A stretch of DNA of 36,030 nucleotides from assembly GCA_020027215.1 (NCBI GenBank), contig JAHRAO010000037.1:1-36030 (forward strand), read 5' to 3'. Position 1 is the stretch's first letter, and each line of letters starts with the position of its first letter. This stretch comes from Gammaproteobacteria bacterium. Lineage in GTDB: Bacteria; Pseudomonadota; Gammaproteobacteria; JABABF01; JAHRAO01. Position numbers and translations under genes: made by a program. Of this stretch, positions 24,835 through 33,629 are shown piece by piece. The notes under the pieces are model-generated. The model was not told where the DNA came from. It was given only the letters and a program-made list of their open reading frames with translations, and searched no databases.

Positions 24835-26337
24835 GTGAGTGTTCATCAAACTGCAGTAGCAGGATTACCCAATAAAACTCTATTTGGTCATCCTGTTGGG
24901 TTGCGTAATCTTTTCTTTACTGAAATGTGGGAACGCATGAGTTATTACGGCATGCGTGCACTATTGGTGTTGTTTATGACCACTGCTGTCGCTGGTGGCG
25001 GTATGGGTCTCACCGATCAATCGGCAACCGCAATTTACGGACTATACACCGCCTCTGTGTATTTGATGACGGTATTAGGCGGGTGGATGGCAGACCATTT
25101 ATTAGGGGCTCGGCGGTCAATATGGTATGGTGCGATCATTATCACTATCGGGCATTTCATACTCGCCATCCCCAGTGCTTCGACCTTCTTTTTAGGGCTC
25201 ATTTTTGTCGTGATGGGCACAGGTTTGTTGAAACCCAATATTAGCACAGTTGTCGGCATGCTCTATTCCGAGAATGATCCACGCCGAGATGGTGGCTTTA
25301 CTATCTTTTATATGGGTATTAATGTTGGAGCAGCAATTGGCCCCCTTGTCTGTGGCTATTTGGCTGAAAGCGATCGCTTTGGTTGGCATTACGGGTTTGG
25401 TGCCGCAGGTATTGGCATGTTGATTGGATTAATCCAATACCGCATCGGTCAAGGAAATCTTGGTTCGGTCGGTGTAGTGGCTCCAGCGGCAAATACCACC
25501 AACCATAATGCAAGTTGGATCGGTATCGGTGTATTGCTCGCTGTGGTATTTGTGCTTTTGGTTCTGCTTTCTAATGGTTGGGTGACTATTAACCCTGTTG
25601 TCTTGGCACAATATGCCACCTACTTTATTGGATCTATATTCACCCTCTATTTCATTTACATATTTTCTATGGGCAATTTATTGCCCATAGAAAAGAAACA
25701 AGTTGCGGTCATTTTAGTACTGTGCCTTGCTGCCGCTATGTTTTGGACTGGTTTTGAACAAGCGGGTTCTTCGCTCAATTTATTTGCGGCGCGGTATACC
25801 GACCGATTAGTTGGCAGTTTTGAAATACCAGCAAGTTGGTTTCAATCACTCAATGCTTTCTTTATTGTGATGCTAGCGCCTGTTTTTTCATGGTTATGGG
25901 TGTTTTTAGCGCGCTGGGCATTAAATCCATCTACTCCACTCAAGTTTGCCTTAGGATTGATTATTATGGGTTCTGGTTTCGGCGTGATGATCGGTGCAGC
26001 CCACATCGTTTTAGAAGGTAATAAAGCACTGCCTTATTGGTTAGTGATGACCTACCTTCTTCACACGATGGGTGAATTATGCCTCAGTCCAGTCGGTTTA
26101 AGTGCGGTCACTAAATTATCGCCGCGCCGTTATATGGGACAGATGATGGGGATGTGGTTTCTTGCCTCGTCGTTAGGGCTCATTTTAGCGGGGCTCCTCG
26201 CCGGTGAATTCCGTGCCGATGCGCTTGAGGATATGCCGAGCCTGTATTGGCAGATTACTGTCACCACTGTGCTCGCTGGTGTAGTGTTAGCGCTATTTAC
26301 CCGCCCGCTCAAGCGGTGGATGGGGAAGATTCATTAG
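24835..26337 (+). CDS. POT/PTR2-family proton-coupled peptide transporter
   Basis: 500 residues and about 14 membrane helices. The proton-coupling motif appears as FTEMWERMSYYGMRALLVLF (ExxERxxYYG, with Met at the usual Phe), and the PTR2 signature as FTIFYMGINVGAAIGPLVCGYL. It takes up di- and tripeptides with protons. The start is GTG with no clear ribosome site; TACAAT at 24791-24796 is a possible -10. It most resembles bacterial DtpA-D-like carriers, but I cannot say which. A perfect 14-bp inverted repeat lies inside the gene at 25663-25694. The stop is 19 bases from the convergent M23 gene. Confidence 0.93.
   Translation: MSVHQTAVAGLPNKTLFGHPVGLRNLFFTEMWERMSYYGMRALLVLFMTTAVAGGGMGLTDQSATAIYGLYTASVYLMTVLGGWMADHLLGARRSIWYGAIIITIGHFILAIPSASTFFLGLIFVVMGTGLLKPNISTVVGMLYSENDPRRDGGFTIFYMGINVGAAIGPLVCGYLAESDRFGWHYGFGAAGIGMLIGLIQYRIGQGNLGSVGVVAPAANTTNHNASWIGIGVLLAVVFVLLVLLSNGWVTINPVVLAQYATYFIGSIFTLYFIYIFSMGNLLPIEKKQVAVILVLCLAAAMFWTGFEQAGSSLNLFAARYTDRLVGSFEIPASWFQSLNAFFIVMLAPVFSWLWVFLARWALNPSTPLKFALGLIIMGSGFGVMIGAAHIVLEGNKALPYWLVMTYLLHTMGELCLSPVGLSAVTKLSPRRYMGQMMGMWFLASSLGLILAGLLAGEFRADALEDMPSLYWQITVTTVLAGVVLALFTRPLKRWMGKIH
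25663..25694. repeat. Perfect 14-bp inverted repeat with 4-base loop, inside the POT gene
   Basis: TTTTCTATGGGCAA (25663-25676), TTTA (25677-25680), TTGCCCATAGAAAA (25681-25694). All 14 positions pair. In the reading frame it encodes FSMGNLLPIEK. No U-run follows on either strand, so it is not a standard terminator. Confidence 0.95.
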
Positions 26338-26356
26338 AGAAATTTTGCAGGAATTT

Positions 26357-27241
26357 TTATTCGTCTAGCACTAATAGTTGCGGGTCAAGCCGTTGCGTAA
26401 ACCAATTGATTCTCCAATCTAAATGCGGACCCGTTGCCCGACCACTGCTCCCCACTGTCGCGATTTCTTCGCCTTGTTGCACCGTATCGCCCACTGCCAC
26501 ATTGATTGTCTCCAAATGTAAGAAAGCAGAAGAGATCCCGTGTCCGTGATCAATAATCAAGGTGCCACCAGAAAAAAACATATCGGGATGCACTAAGGTG
26601 ACTACACCACCAGTTGGAGCACGCACTGGTGTTCCTAAAGAGACGGCAATATCCACCCCGTAATGTGGACGACGCGGAACGCCATTATAGGTGCGTTGGC
26701 TACCATACACCCCGCTAATTCTGCCCCGCACTGGCCAATGAAATCCAGTTACAAAATCGGTGCGCGTACTATCCACTTGTCGCGCGGTAACGATGGATTG
26801 GCTTTCTTGGCGAATACGTTTGAAGTCTTCTGGTTTTGGCGATACCGTTCGCTGAGGCACTCCATGAATATGCTGTTCTTTATATTGACGCGGGGCAATA
26901 TAAATCGTATAATCATTTGGCACTTTATTACGGGTAACGGTGATGGTCGCCGTGGACGGAAAATCGCGCCCAAAACCAAAAATGAAAGATCCATTGGATG
27001 AAATGCGCACCCGTTGTCCATTGAGATGAATTTGAGTATCAGGTGCCGTATTGCCACAAACTATGCCCCCTTGCACAAATAAACCATTGATTCCAATCGA
27101 CGATAAAGGTATTTTACAATGGGTCAATGCTATCGTTTCGGCTGATGAAATAGATAATTTGCTCGAGCAACATAAAACAATGCACATTCCCCCGCCGAAT
27201 AATGCGATATATCGCCCACAGACACTGCTCACTTTTCTCAT
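26357..27241 (-). CDS. M23 (LytM) family peptidase, secreted
   Basis: 294 residues. The N-terminus has basic residues, a hydrophobic stretch (YIALFGGGMCIVLCC) and a likely signal-peptidase site after SISSA. A small beta domain follows, then the LytM domain from about residue 165: HYGVDI (H193, D197), DHGHG (about 231) and GPHLDWRINW (about 272). The usual Zn-binding HxH at the end reads HLD here. The family cuts peptidoglycan cross-links, or regulates amidases when inactive. The LytM start lies only 20 bases from the divergent gcvP start. Confidence 0.88.
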   Translation of the reverse strand: MRKVSSVCGRYIALFGGGMCIVLCCSSKLSISSAETIALTHCKIPLSSIGINGLFVQGGIVCGNTAPDTQIHLNGQRVRISSNGSFIFGFGRDFPSTATITVTRNKVPNDYTIYIAPRQYKEQHIHGVPQRTVSPKPEDFKRIRQESQSIVTARQVDSTRTDFVTGFHWPVRGRISGVYGSQRTYNGVPRRPHYGVDIAVSLGTPVRAPTGGVVTLVHPDMFFSGGTLIIDHGHGISSAFLHLETINVAVGDTVQQGEEIATVGSSGRATGPHLDWRINWFTQRLDPQLLVLDE

Positions 27242-27247
27242 TTAATC

Positions 27248-27255
27248 AGTATAAT
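27248..27255. promoter_or_regulatory. Overlapping divergent -10-like boxes between M23 and gcvP
   Basis: Plus strand: TATAAT at 27250-27255, six bases before gcvP ATG 27262. Minus strand: TATACT at 27253-27248, six bases before the M23 start 27241. Each would start transcription at or next to its start codon. Neither has a recognisable -35. Confidence 0.35.
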
Positions 27256-27261
27256 AAACTA

Positions 27262-30093
27262 ATGGCGTTATCATTGCCGTCACATCAATCCATTTCCGCA
27301 GACAGTTTCGTGCATCGCCACATCGGAATAACTGCCACGCAGGCTAAAACGATGCTCGACATGCTCGGTTACACCTCATTTGAAAAATTCATTGGTGATA
27401 CTATTCCTCCCGATATTATATCGCCACAGTCATTGTCTTTGCCCGCCGCGCAAAATGAGCGGGAAATGCTCTTATCCCTTACCGAAATTGCCGACCGCAA
27501 TAGCGCCGCTTTATCGCTCATCGGTATGGGATATTATAATTGCATAACCCCTCCGGTGATCCAACGGCAAATATTAGAAAACCCTGGATGGTATACCGCT
27601 TATACACCTTATCAGAGCGAAATATCTCAAGGACGGCTACAAATGCTCATGACTTTCCAAAAAATGGTGCAAGATCTCACATTAATGCCCCTCGCTAATG
27701 CATCGTTGCTTGATGAAGCCACTGCCGCCGCCGAAGCAATGGCAATGTGTTGGCGTATCCATCGCCAAAAACAAAAGCACTTTATGTTGAGCGCACACTG
27801 CCACCCGCAAACTATAGCCGTCATCCGCACACGAGCGTATCATTACGGAATTGAAGTGCATTTATTTTCCGATTTAGCAGAATTGACCGCCCGCAATGAC
27901 TATTTTGCCGCTTTATTGCAATATCCCCAAAGCGATGGTGCTATTCCCAATGGACGGAAATTCGTTCGTTATGTGCATCAAAAAAATGCGCTGGCTATTG
28001 TTGCGACCGATTTGCTTGCCCTCGCTTTATTAGAAGCGCCGGGAGTATGGGGAACAGATGTTGTCGTGGGGAGTAGCCAGCGTTTTGGGATGCCAATGGG
28101 CGCAGGAGGTCCTCACGCTGCATTCTTTGCGACCTTAGATATTTTCAAGCGACAAATACCGGGACGGATTATCGCCGCTGCTCCAGATTGTCATGGACAA
28201 AATGGCTTGCGTATGGCACTACAAACTCGCGAACAGCATATCCGCCGTGAAAAAGCCTCCAGTAATATTTGTACCGCCCAAACCTTGCCTGCGGTCATAG
28301 CTGCCTCGTTTACTTTGTGGCATGGCGGAACGGGGATTAGACGCATTGCGACACATGTGCATACGCTCACGCATCAATTGGCGCAGGGATTGCGGCAATG
28401 CGGCTACCCGCCGACAAATGAAACTTACTTTGATACTGTGGCTATAGAAGCAGCCGATGCACCCATGCGTCACGAGCGCGCCGTATCGGCTGGTTATAAC
28501 TTGCGCCACCTATCCGATAATGCTATCGGAATCAGCTTAGACGAGTGTTGCACAATACAAGATGTTAAAAATATACTTGCTATTTTTGACGGCACGCTTC
28601 CATCATCTCCTCGGCGCTCATCACACGCATTACCCAATGTCTATCGCCGCACGACATCCTATTTGACCCATCCTGATTTTTGTCAAGAATACAGTGAAAC
28701 GGATTTTATACGCCACTTAAAGAAACTGGAAGATAAAGATATTTCCCTTAATCGCTCCATGATTGCGTTAGGGTCGTGTACTATGAAATTGAATGCCTGT
28801 GCTGAAATGATGCCTATTTCGTGGCACAAATTTTCTGCACTGCATCCATTTGCTCCTCCATCCCAGCAGGAAGGGTATTATCAATTATGCAGTGAATTAG
28901 AACAATACCTCGCTGAAATTACTGGTTTTGCCGCCGTATCACTCCAACCGAATGCTGGGTCACAAGGCGAATACGCGGGGTTAATTGCCATTAAAGCCTA
29001 TCATCATGAGCGCGGTGAGAAGCGAGATATTTGCTTCATTCCGAATTCTGCTCACGGTACCAACCCAGCCAGTGCGGTGATGGCGGGGTTGGAGGTCAAG
29101 AACGTGCCGTGTGATGAGCATGGCAATATTGATATAGACCGTCTTCGGGTGCAGTGTGAACAATATGCCCAGCGATTAGCAGGCATCATGGTCACTTACC
29201 CTTCTACGCACGGAGTATTTGAACCGCAAATCCAGCAATTGTGCGAGTTAATACATCATTATGGCGGATTAGTGTACCTAGATGGCGCAAACCTCAATGC
29301 CATGGTCGGCATTGTTCGCCCCGCACAATTTGGCGCCGATGTAATGCATATCAATTTGCACAAAACTTTTTGTATTCCACACGGGGGCGGCGGACCAGGT
29401 ATGGGGCCTATAGCGGTGACTGAAAAATTGGTGCCTTTTTTGCCTCCCCATCCACTACAAGCGCGTTCTACTGGTGCTATTTCCGCTGCCCATTGGGGGA
29501 GTGCGAGTATCCTGCCTATCGTGTGGGCATATATCCGTCTGATGGGGGGTGACGGCTTAACTTTAGCCAGCGCATGCGCCATCCTCAACGCCAATTATAT
29601 GGCACACCATTTATCGGAGCATTACCCACTCCTATACTCTAATTCATCGGGATGTGTTGCGCATGAATGTATTATTGATCTGCGTCCGTACAAAGCGACC
29701 AGTGATATCACGGTGGAAGATATAGCCAAACGGCTTATTGACTATGGCTTCCACGCCCCCACTATATCTTTTCCTGTTGCGGGAACCATGATGATTGAAC
29801 CGACCGAAAGCGAATCTTTGCCTGAACTCAATAGATTTTGCCATGCAATGATAGAGATTAAAAAAGAAATTGACACCATTGCTGATGGTAGATGGAACCG
29901 CCATGATAATCCACTTAAAAATGCCCCGCATACCCTCGCTCAAGTCACTGCTGATGAATGGAATCATGCTTATTCCCGCCAGCAAGCGGCTTTCCCGTTA
30001 GAACACCATAACAAATATTGGGCACCGGTAGGACGGATTGACAATGTACGAGGTGATAAAGCATTTTTACATGGTTTCATTGAAAAATTATGA
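27262..30093 (+). CDS. gcvP: Glycine dehydrogenase (decarboxylating), P protein, one-chain form
   Basis: The PLP-dependent P protein of the glycine cleavage system; it decarboxylates glycine and passes the aminomethyl group to the lipoyl H protein. From ATG 27262 it has 943 residues, the fused N+C form typical of Gammaproteobacteria. The N-terminal half opens FVHRHIGITATQAKTML. The C-terminal half holds the PLP lysine at about K701 in HINLHKTFCIPHGGGGPGMG. gcvT and gcvH are not in the window. Its start follows a TATAAT by six bases, with no ribosome site, so a leaderless message is possible. Its last four bases overlap the next gene. Confidence 0.97.
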   Translation: MALSLPSHQSISADSFVHRHIGITATQAKTMLDMLGYTSFEKFIGDTIPPDIISPQSLSLPAAQNEREMLLSLTEIADRNSAALSLIGMGYYNCITPPVIQRQILENPGWYTAYTPYQSEISQGRLQMLMTFQKMVQDLTLMPLANASLLDEATAAAEAMAMCWRIHRQKQKHFMLSAHCHPQTIAVIRTRAYHYGIEVHLFSDLAELTARNDYFAALLQYPQSDGAIPNGRKFVRYVHQKNALAIVATDLLALALLEAPGVWGTDVVVGSSQRFGMPMGAGGPHAAFFATLDIFKRQIPGRIIAAAPDCHGQNGLRMALQTREQHIRREKASSNICTAQTLPAVIAASFTLWHGGTGIRRIATHVHTLTHQLAQGLRQCGYPPTNETYFDTVAIEAADAPMRHERAVSAGYNLRHLSDNAIGISLDECCTIQDVKNILAIFDGTLPSSPRRSSHALPNVYRRTTSYLTHPDFCQEYSETDFIRHLKKLEDKDISLNRSMIALGSCTMKLNACAEMMPISWHKFSALHPFAPPSQQEGYYQLCSELEQYLAEITGFAAVSLQPNAGSQGEYAGLIAIKAYHHERGEKRDICFIPNSAHGTNPASAVMAGLEVKNVPCDEHGNIDIDRLRVQCEQYAQRLAGIMVTYPSTHGVFEPQIQQLCELIHHYGGLVYLDGANLNAMVGIVRPAQFGADVMHINLHKTFCIPHGGGGPGMGPIAVTEKLVPFLPPHPLQARSTGAISAAHWGSASILPIVWAYIRLMGGDGLTLASACAILNANYMAHHLSEHYPLLYSNSSGCVAHECIIDLRPYKATSDITVEDIAKRLIDYGFHAPTISFPVAGTMMIEPTESESLPELNRFCHAMIEIKKEIDTIADGRWNRHDNPLKNAPHTLAQVTADEWNHAYSRQQAAFPLEHHNKYWAPVGRIDNVRGDKAFLHGFIEKL

Positions 30094-30491
30094 CTACAGT
30101 CAATATTTGGCAACCGCCAGCAAAAAAAGCAGATATCGCTCCCCAAGACCTACACAAAATCATCGCCATTGCAAAAAGCGACGATGCCGATACCCTTACC
30201 GCAGCTTTAACTCCTCAATTACAGCCCATCGGGAAAGCATTATCCCAAGCGACTGAAAAGCAGTGGAGCGAATTGACCGCATTTTGTTCGGCACAAGACC
30301 TGTTTGGATTGATCCGCCTCTACACTATTGCCGAAATGCGTTTCACTGGGTGGCGAATGGGGGATCAATCACCAGTCATTATACTGACGCGCCTTTTACA
30401 ACAACGCGGGGTTTCACCACCAAAAGAACTATTGCATTGGATCAAAAAGCATAGCGATAATCGTTATCTCCCATTCGGACCATTGGTTTAA
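30090..30491 (+). CDS. Conserved-looking small protein of unknown function
   Basis: 133 residues, soluble, mostly helical by composition. No known domain is recognised. Notable stretches are DLFGLIRLYTIAEMRFTGWRMGDQSPVI in the middle and LHWIKKHSDNRYLPFGPLV at the end, where the WIK-HSDNRYLP block looks strongly conserved. It overlaps gcvP by four bases (ATGA) and ends three bases before the sialidase-like gene, so it is probably co-translated with gcvP. Whether it acts in glycine metabolism is unknown. Confidence 0.75.
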   Translation: MTTVNIWQPPAKKADIAPQDLHKIIAIAKSDDADTLTAALTPQLQPIGKALSQATEKQWSELTAFCSAQDLFGLIRLYTIAEMRFTGWRMGDQSPVIILTRLLQQRGVSPPKELLHWIKKHSDNRYLPFGPLV

Positions 30492-30494
30492 TTG

Positions 30495-31784
30495 ATGATA
30501 CTGCCTACTAAGTCATCGATCCTTTTAATGTTATTAGGCGCAGTCGCCTTTTGGTTAGCGATAACTGCCGTGCCGCCGACTGTATCCTTTCAATTGGCAT
30601 TGCCCAACGAGAGCGCGCTCACGACAACTACATCCCAGAAAAAAATTATCGCCATCAACTATTTGTCAGACAGTCCGTCATTAAATATCGGTGCTCCAGC
30701 ACTTTCTGTGTTGCCCGGTGGAAAAATATGGGCAGTATGGAGTGCGGACATACCCCAGCCTCGCTATCGTGCTATCTACAGTGATGTATGGCATGCGGAT
30801 AAGGTCTGGGGTGCAGATCATGCCATTCTTGTGCAAAAATCACCGCGCACAGGAATGCCAGTGGATTATTTACAGGCTGCTGCAGTCGTGCCATTGGCAC
30901 ACGATGCCCGTAAACATGTTGTATTTTATGCTGATACCATGCGCAATTACCCACAAATGAGCCACTTAAAGATGATTGTCTCCACTGATGGAGGAACGGA
31001 ATGGTCACTACCCCACCGTATCTACAGTTCACCTCTTGCGGGAATGGGCTTACATGTGCGCCATAAACCACTATTTTATGCCGATGGATCGATTGGAATT
31101 CCCGCCATAGCGCATATATTAGGGAGTACTGGATTAATTGTGCGTTTCAATTCAGATTACCAAGTCACAGGGCACAATCGTATACGAACCAGCGTTGGCA
31201 GTGCGCCTTGTCTTGTGCCTCTCAATGAAAAAACGATCGTCTCACTGCAACCCCGCAGCAATCGATCACCCCAGCGTTTTGAATTCCAACGCCGCGTGAG
31301 TACAAATAGCGGTCAATTATGGCAATCCGATTTTACGGATTTGCGTGCCCGCACACTCAGTATTGTCGCTTTGCCTAAAAACCGTGAGCTTATTGCTGTG
31401 TTGAATAACAATACCCGCCGGCGAGCGCGTGATTCATTAGCGTTAGCGATATCTAACGATCAAGGTAAGCATTGGCGCACAATTTATCATTTTGAACACC
31501 CATCCGCTATCCAAAACCAACCGCAAATAGCTCACAAAAAAAACTATATGCAAGAAATTGAGCGCACTCTGGTGCGTGACCAACACATGCCCGATGATCA
31601 TGCGCAACGCGCCGCATGGTTAGCGGCATCGCAATTGTGCTATGACGGCATTTGCCGCACTCGCTACCGTGATCCATGGCTCCTGCGCGACGAGCACAAT
31701 AATTTTCACTTAATTTATGTGTGGAATGATGTTCTCGTCAAGCATATACAATTTAATCAAGCGTGGTTGAATGCTGTGCGATGA
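30495..31784 (+). CDS. Sialidase-like Asp-box (BNR) protein, membrane-anchored or secreted
   Basis: 429 residues. An N-terminal hydrophobic segment (SILLMLLGAVAFWLAITAV) acts as signal or anchor. The rest is a beta-propeller-type protein with three Asp boxes: STDGGTEW (about 163-170), STNSGQLW (about 269-276) and SNDQGKHW (about 320-327). These repeats define the sialidase/BNR fold, but sialidase activity does not follow from them and the catalytic Arg triad was not confirmed. A TTG at 30492 could also start it. The stop codon overlaps the next gene's start (ATGA), so the two products probably act together at the envelope. Confidence 0.8.
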   Translation: MILPTKSSILLMLLGAVAFWLAITAVPPTVSFQLALPNESALTTTTSQKKIIAINYLSDSPSLNIGAPALSVLPGGKIWAVWSADIPQPRYRAIYSDVWHADKVWGADHAILVQKSPRTGMPVDYLQAAAVVPLAHDARKHVVFYADTMRNYPQMSHLKMIVSTDGGTEWSLPHRIYSSPLAGMGLHVRHKPLFYADGSIGIPAIAHILGSTGLIVRFNSDYQVTGHNRIRTSVGSAPCLVPLNEKTIVSLQPRSNRSPQRFEFQRRVSTNSGQLWQSDFTDLRARTLSIVALPKNRELIAVLNNNTRRRARDSLALAISNDQGKHWRTIYHFEHPSAIQNQPQIAHKKNYMQEIERTLVRDQHMPDDHAQRAAWLAASQLCYDGICRTRYRDPWLLRDEHNNFHLIYVWNDVLVKHIQFNQAWLNAVR

Positions 31785-32464
31785 ATAACTTCATTTGGCT
31801 TTACGATACTTTTGTTTGGGCAGCAATAATTTCACTTATCTTCTGCAGAATATTTAGGATAAGCAGCTCGTATAAATTTGTTGGTTTTTGCATTTTATGT
31901 GCATTACTCCACCTGCCCTTACCCAATGTGCCGTACTCTACGCTCGCTTATATCACCAATTGGATGAGCAGCTTGAGCGTCATGAGCGCCGCTATTTTAG
32001 GCGTGTATTTATTGCGTTCATGGGATTTGAGTTATGGTATCACCCGTCAAGAAAAAAATGCCCTTTGTATTGTGATCGTTTTTGCCTCCACTATGCTGTA
32101 TCTATCGGTCAATGGATGGGGATTTGGCGATTTGTATGCTATAGGGTTTCGCCCATACCTGCTCATTACCGGTATGGGAATCATTTTTGTCTTTTGCTGG
32201 ATTATCCGTTTTTATATTATTTGTGGTTGTTTAATTTTAATTATGCTCGGTTACTATGGGCATATTTTGCCATCCAATAATTTGTGGGATTACCTCTTTG
32301 ATCCTTTATTAGTGTTATGGGCGCTATTCTGTTTTGCCATTATAGCGATACAATGGGCAATGCAGGCGAGTGTTGCTATCACGCTCTATTTGCGCCGATC
32401 TGCACTCAGCAATAATCCCACTGATATAAAAACTGGCACGCCACAACCATCGCGTAAAGAATAG
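31781..32464 (+). CDS. Polytopic membrane protein, partner of the sialidase-like protein
   Basis: 227 residues with about six membrane helices, beginning MNNFIWLYDTFVWAAIISLIF. The C-terminal tail is basic and cytosolic-looking (RRSALSNNPTDIKTG). No family is recognised. Its ATG overlaps the TGA of the sialidase-like gene by four bases, the tightest arrangement possible, suggesting a complex of a periplasmic propeller and a membrane protein. An ATG at 31763 is an alternative start but lies inside the upstream gene. Confidence 0.7.
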   Translation: MNNFIWLYDTFVWAAIISLIFCRIFRISSSYKFVGFCILCALLHLPLPNVPYSTLAYITNWMSSLSVMSAAILGVYLLRSWDLSYGITRQEKNALCIVIVFASTMLYLSVNGWGFGDLYAIGFRPYLLITGMGIIFVFCWIIRFYIICGCLILIMLGYYGHILPSNNLWDYLFDPLLVLWALFCFAIIAIQWAMQASVAITLYLRRSALSNNPTDIKTGTPQPSRKE

Positions 32465-32555
32465 CCCGAACATTTTTTTTACCTCACCCGCCAGTAGTTT
32501 TTAATTTGTAGTATGATACACATTATGAATATTTATGTAGTACTCACAATGAACC

Positions 32556-33545
32556 ATGTCAGTCGATCGTTCTTACAAAATAGCAGTTATTGGCCCCATT
32601 CCACGCGATAGTATTATCACCCATGAGGGCAAAGAATTCAAAAAATACGGTTGTGTCACCCATACCGCTATTGCTCTATCCCACCTAGTGCCCAAAAACA
32701 GCACTATTTATCCCGTTACTCATCTGCGGCAACGCGATCATGGCAATGTGTTGGAGATATTTAAAGAATATCAAAACATTGATGCTACGCATGTCAAGGC
32801 GGATGCCGATAGAGGGGATGTTGTTTATCTCAAATTTATTGATCAAAACCGGCGGCAAGAAAAACAGGTCGGATCTATGAATCCCATTGAGCCAGCCGAT
32901 GTGCAACCTTTACTCAATTGTGACGCTTTTGTCTTTGTGCCGATCACCGACTTTGAAGCGCCATTACTCACCTTGAAATACATTAAAGACAATAGCGATG
33001 CCATCACTATTTTTGATGCACACGGTCCAACCAATGCCCTCACTATGCACGGCGATCGCTTAATGAAGCCGTGGATTGAACGTGATCAATGGTTGCCATA
33101 CATTGATTTTCTCAAAATGAACCTCGAAGAAGCGCGATGTAGCTGGTTTGCGAAAGAATATACTTTGGAAGATTTAGAAGACTTACCACCAATCAGTGAT
33201 AATGAATGTGCCCAATTTGCAGAACACTGTTTAGAAAAAGGAGTGAGCGCTGTTTTCATTACTGTGGATGAAAAAGGGGTGATGTGCTACTACAAAAAAA
33301 ATGGCTCATTTTGTCAGGAAAACATCCCCGCCATAAAAGTTGATAAAGTCGTCCAAACGACAGGTTGTGGCGATTCCTTTGCTGCTGGGTTGGCTTATGG
33401 TGTTCTCACCGATCCCCTCGATATGGGTCGTGCTGCCCAGTATGGCAACATTATGGGTGCACAGCGCACACAAGGGATTACTTTTGATGTATTTTTGTCG
33501 CGCGACGAAAGCGAAAAAATGCGCCGTGACCACTACGGCACCTGA
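32556..33545 (+). CDS. PfkB-family carbohydrate/nucleoside kinase
   Basis: 329 residues of the ribokinase fold. The N-terminus KIAVIGPIPRDSI is followed by substrate-site segments. The signature is VQTTGCGDSFAAGLAYG at about 266-282, with catalytic base D273. The usual GAGD is GCGD here, which is common. The family includes ribokinase, adenosine kinase and fructokinases; the substrate cannot be told. The spacer before it (32465-32555) contains a T-rich run and a TATGAT (32512-32517) without a clear -35. The upstream membrane protein gene ends 91 bases before. Confidence 0.88.
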   Translation: MSVDRSYKIAVIGPIPRDSIITHEGKEFKKYGCVTHTAIALSHLVPKNSTIYPVTHLRQRDHGNVLEIFKEYQNIDATHVKADADRGDVVYLKFIDQNRRQEKQVGSMNPIEPADVQPLLNCDAFVFVPITDFEAPLLTLKYIKDNSDAITIFDAHGPTNALTMHGDRLMKPWIERDQWLPYIDFLKMNLEEARCSWFAKEYTLEDLEDLPPISDNECAQFAEHCLEKGVSAVFITVDEKGVMCYYKKNGSFCQENIPAIKVDKVVQTTGCGDSFAAGLAYGVLTDPLDMGRAAQYGNIMGAQRTQGITFDVFLSRDESEKMRRDHYGT

Positions 33546-33597
33546 AATATTTTCTTATTTATAAAACGCTTTTTTGTTTGTTATTCCAACGAGTTAA

Positions 33598-33629
33598 GGT
33601 GCTTGTAAGCACCATGTGCCTCTCTTTTT
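33598..33629 (+). terminator. Possible terminator between convergent genes
   Basis: GGTGCTT-GT-AAGCACC (33598-33613) is a perfect 7-bp inverted repeat. On the plus strand a T-run (33625-33629) follows only after 11 bases. That spacing is longer than usual, so the call is weak. It lies after the PfkB gene and before the end of the convergent aldose-dehydrogenase gene. Confidence 0.4.
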
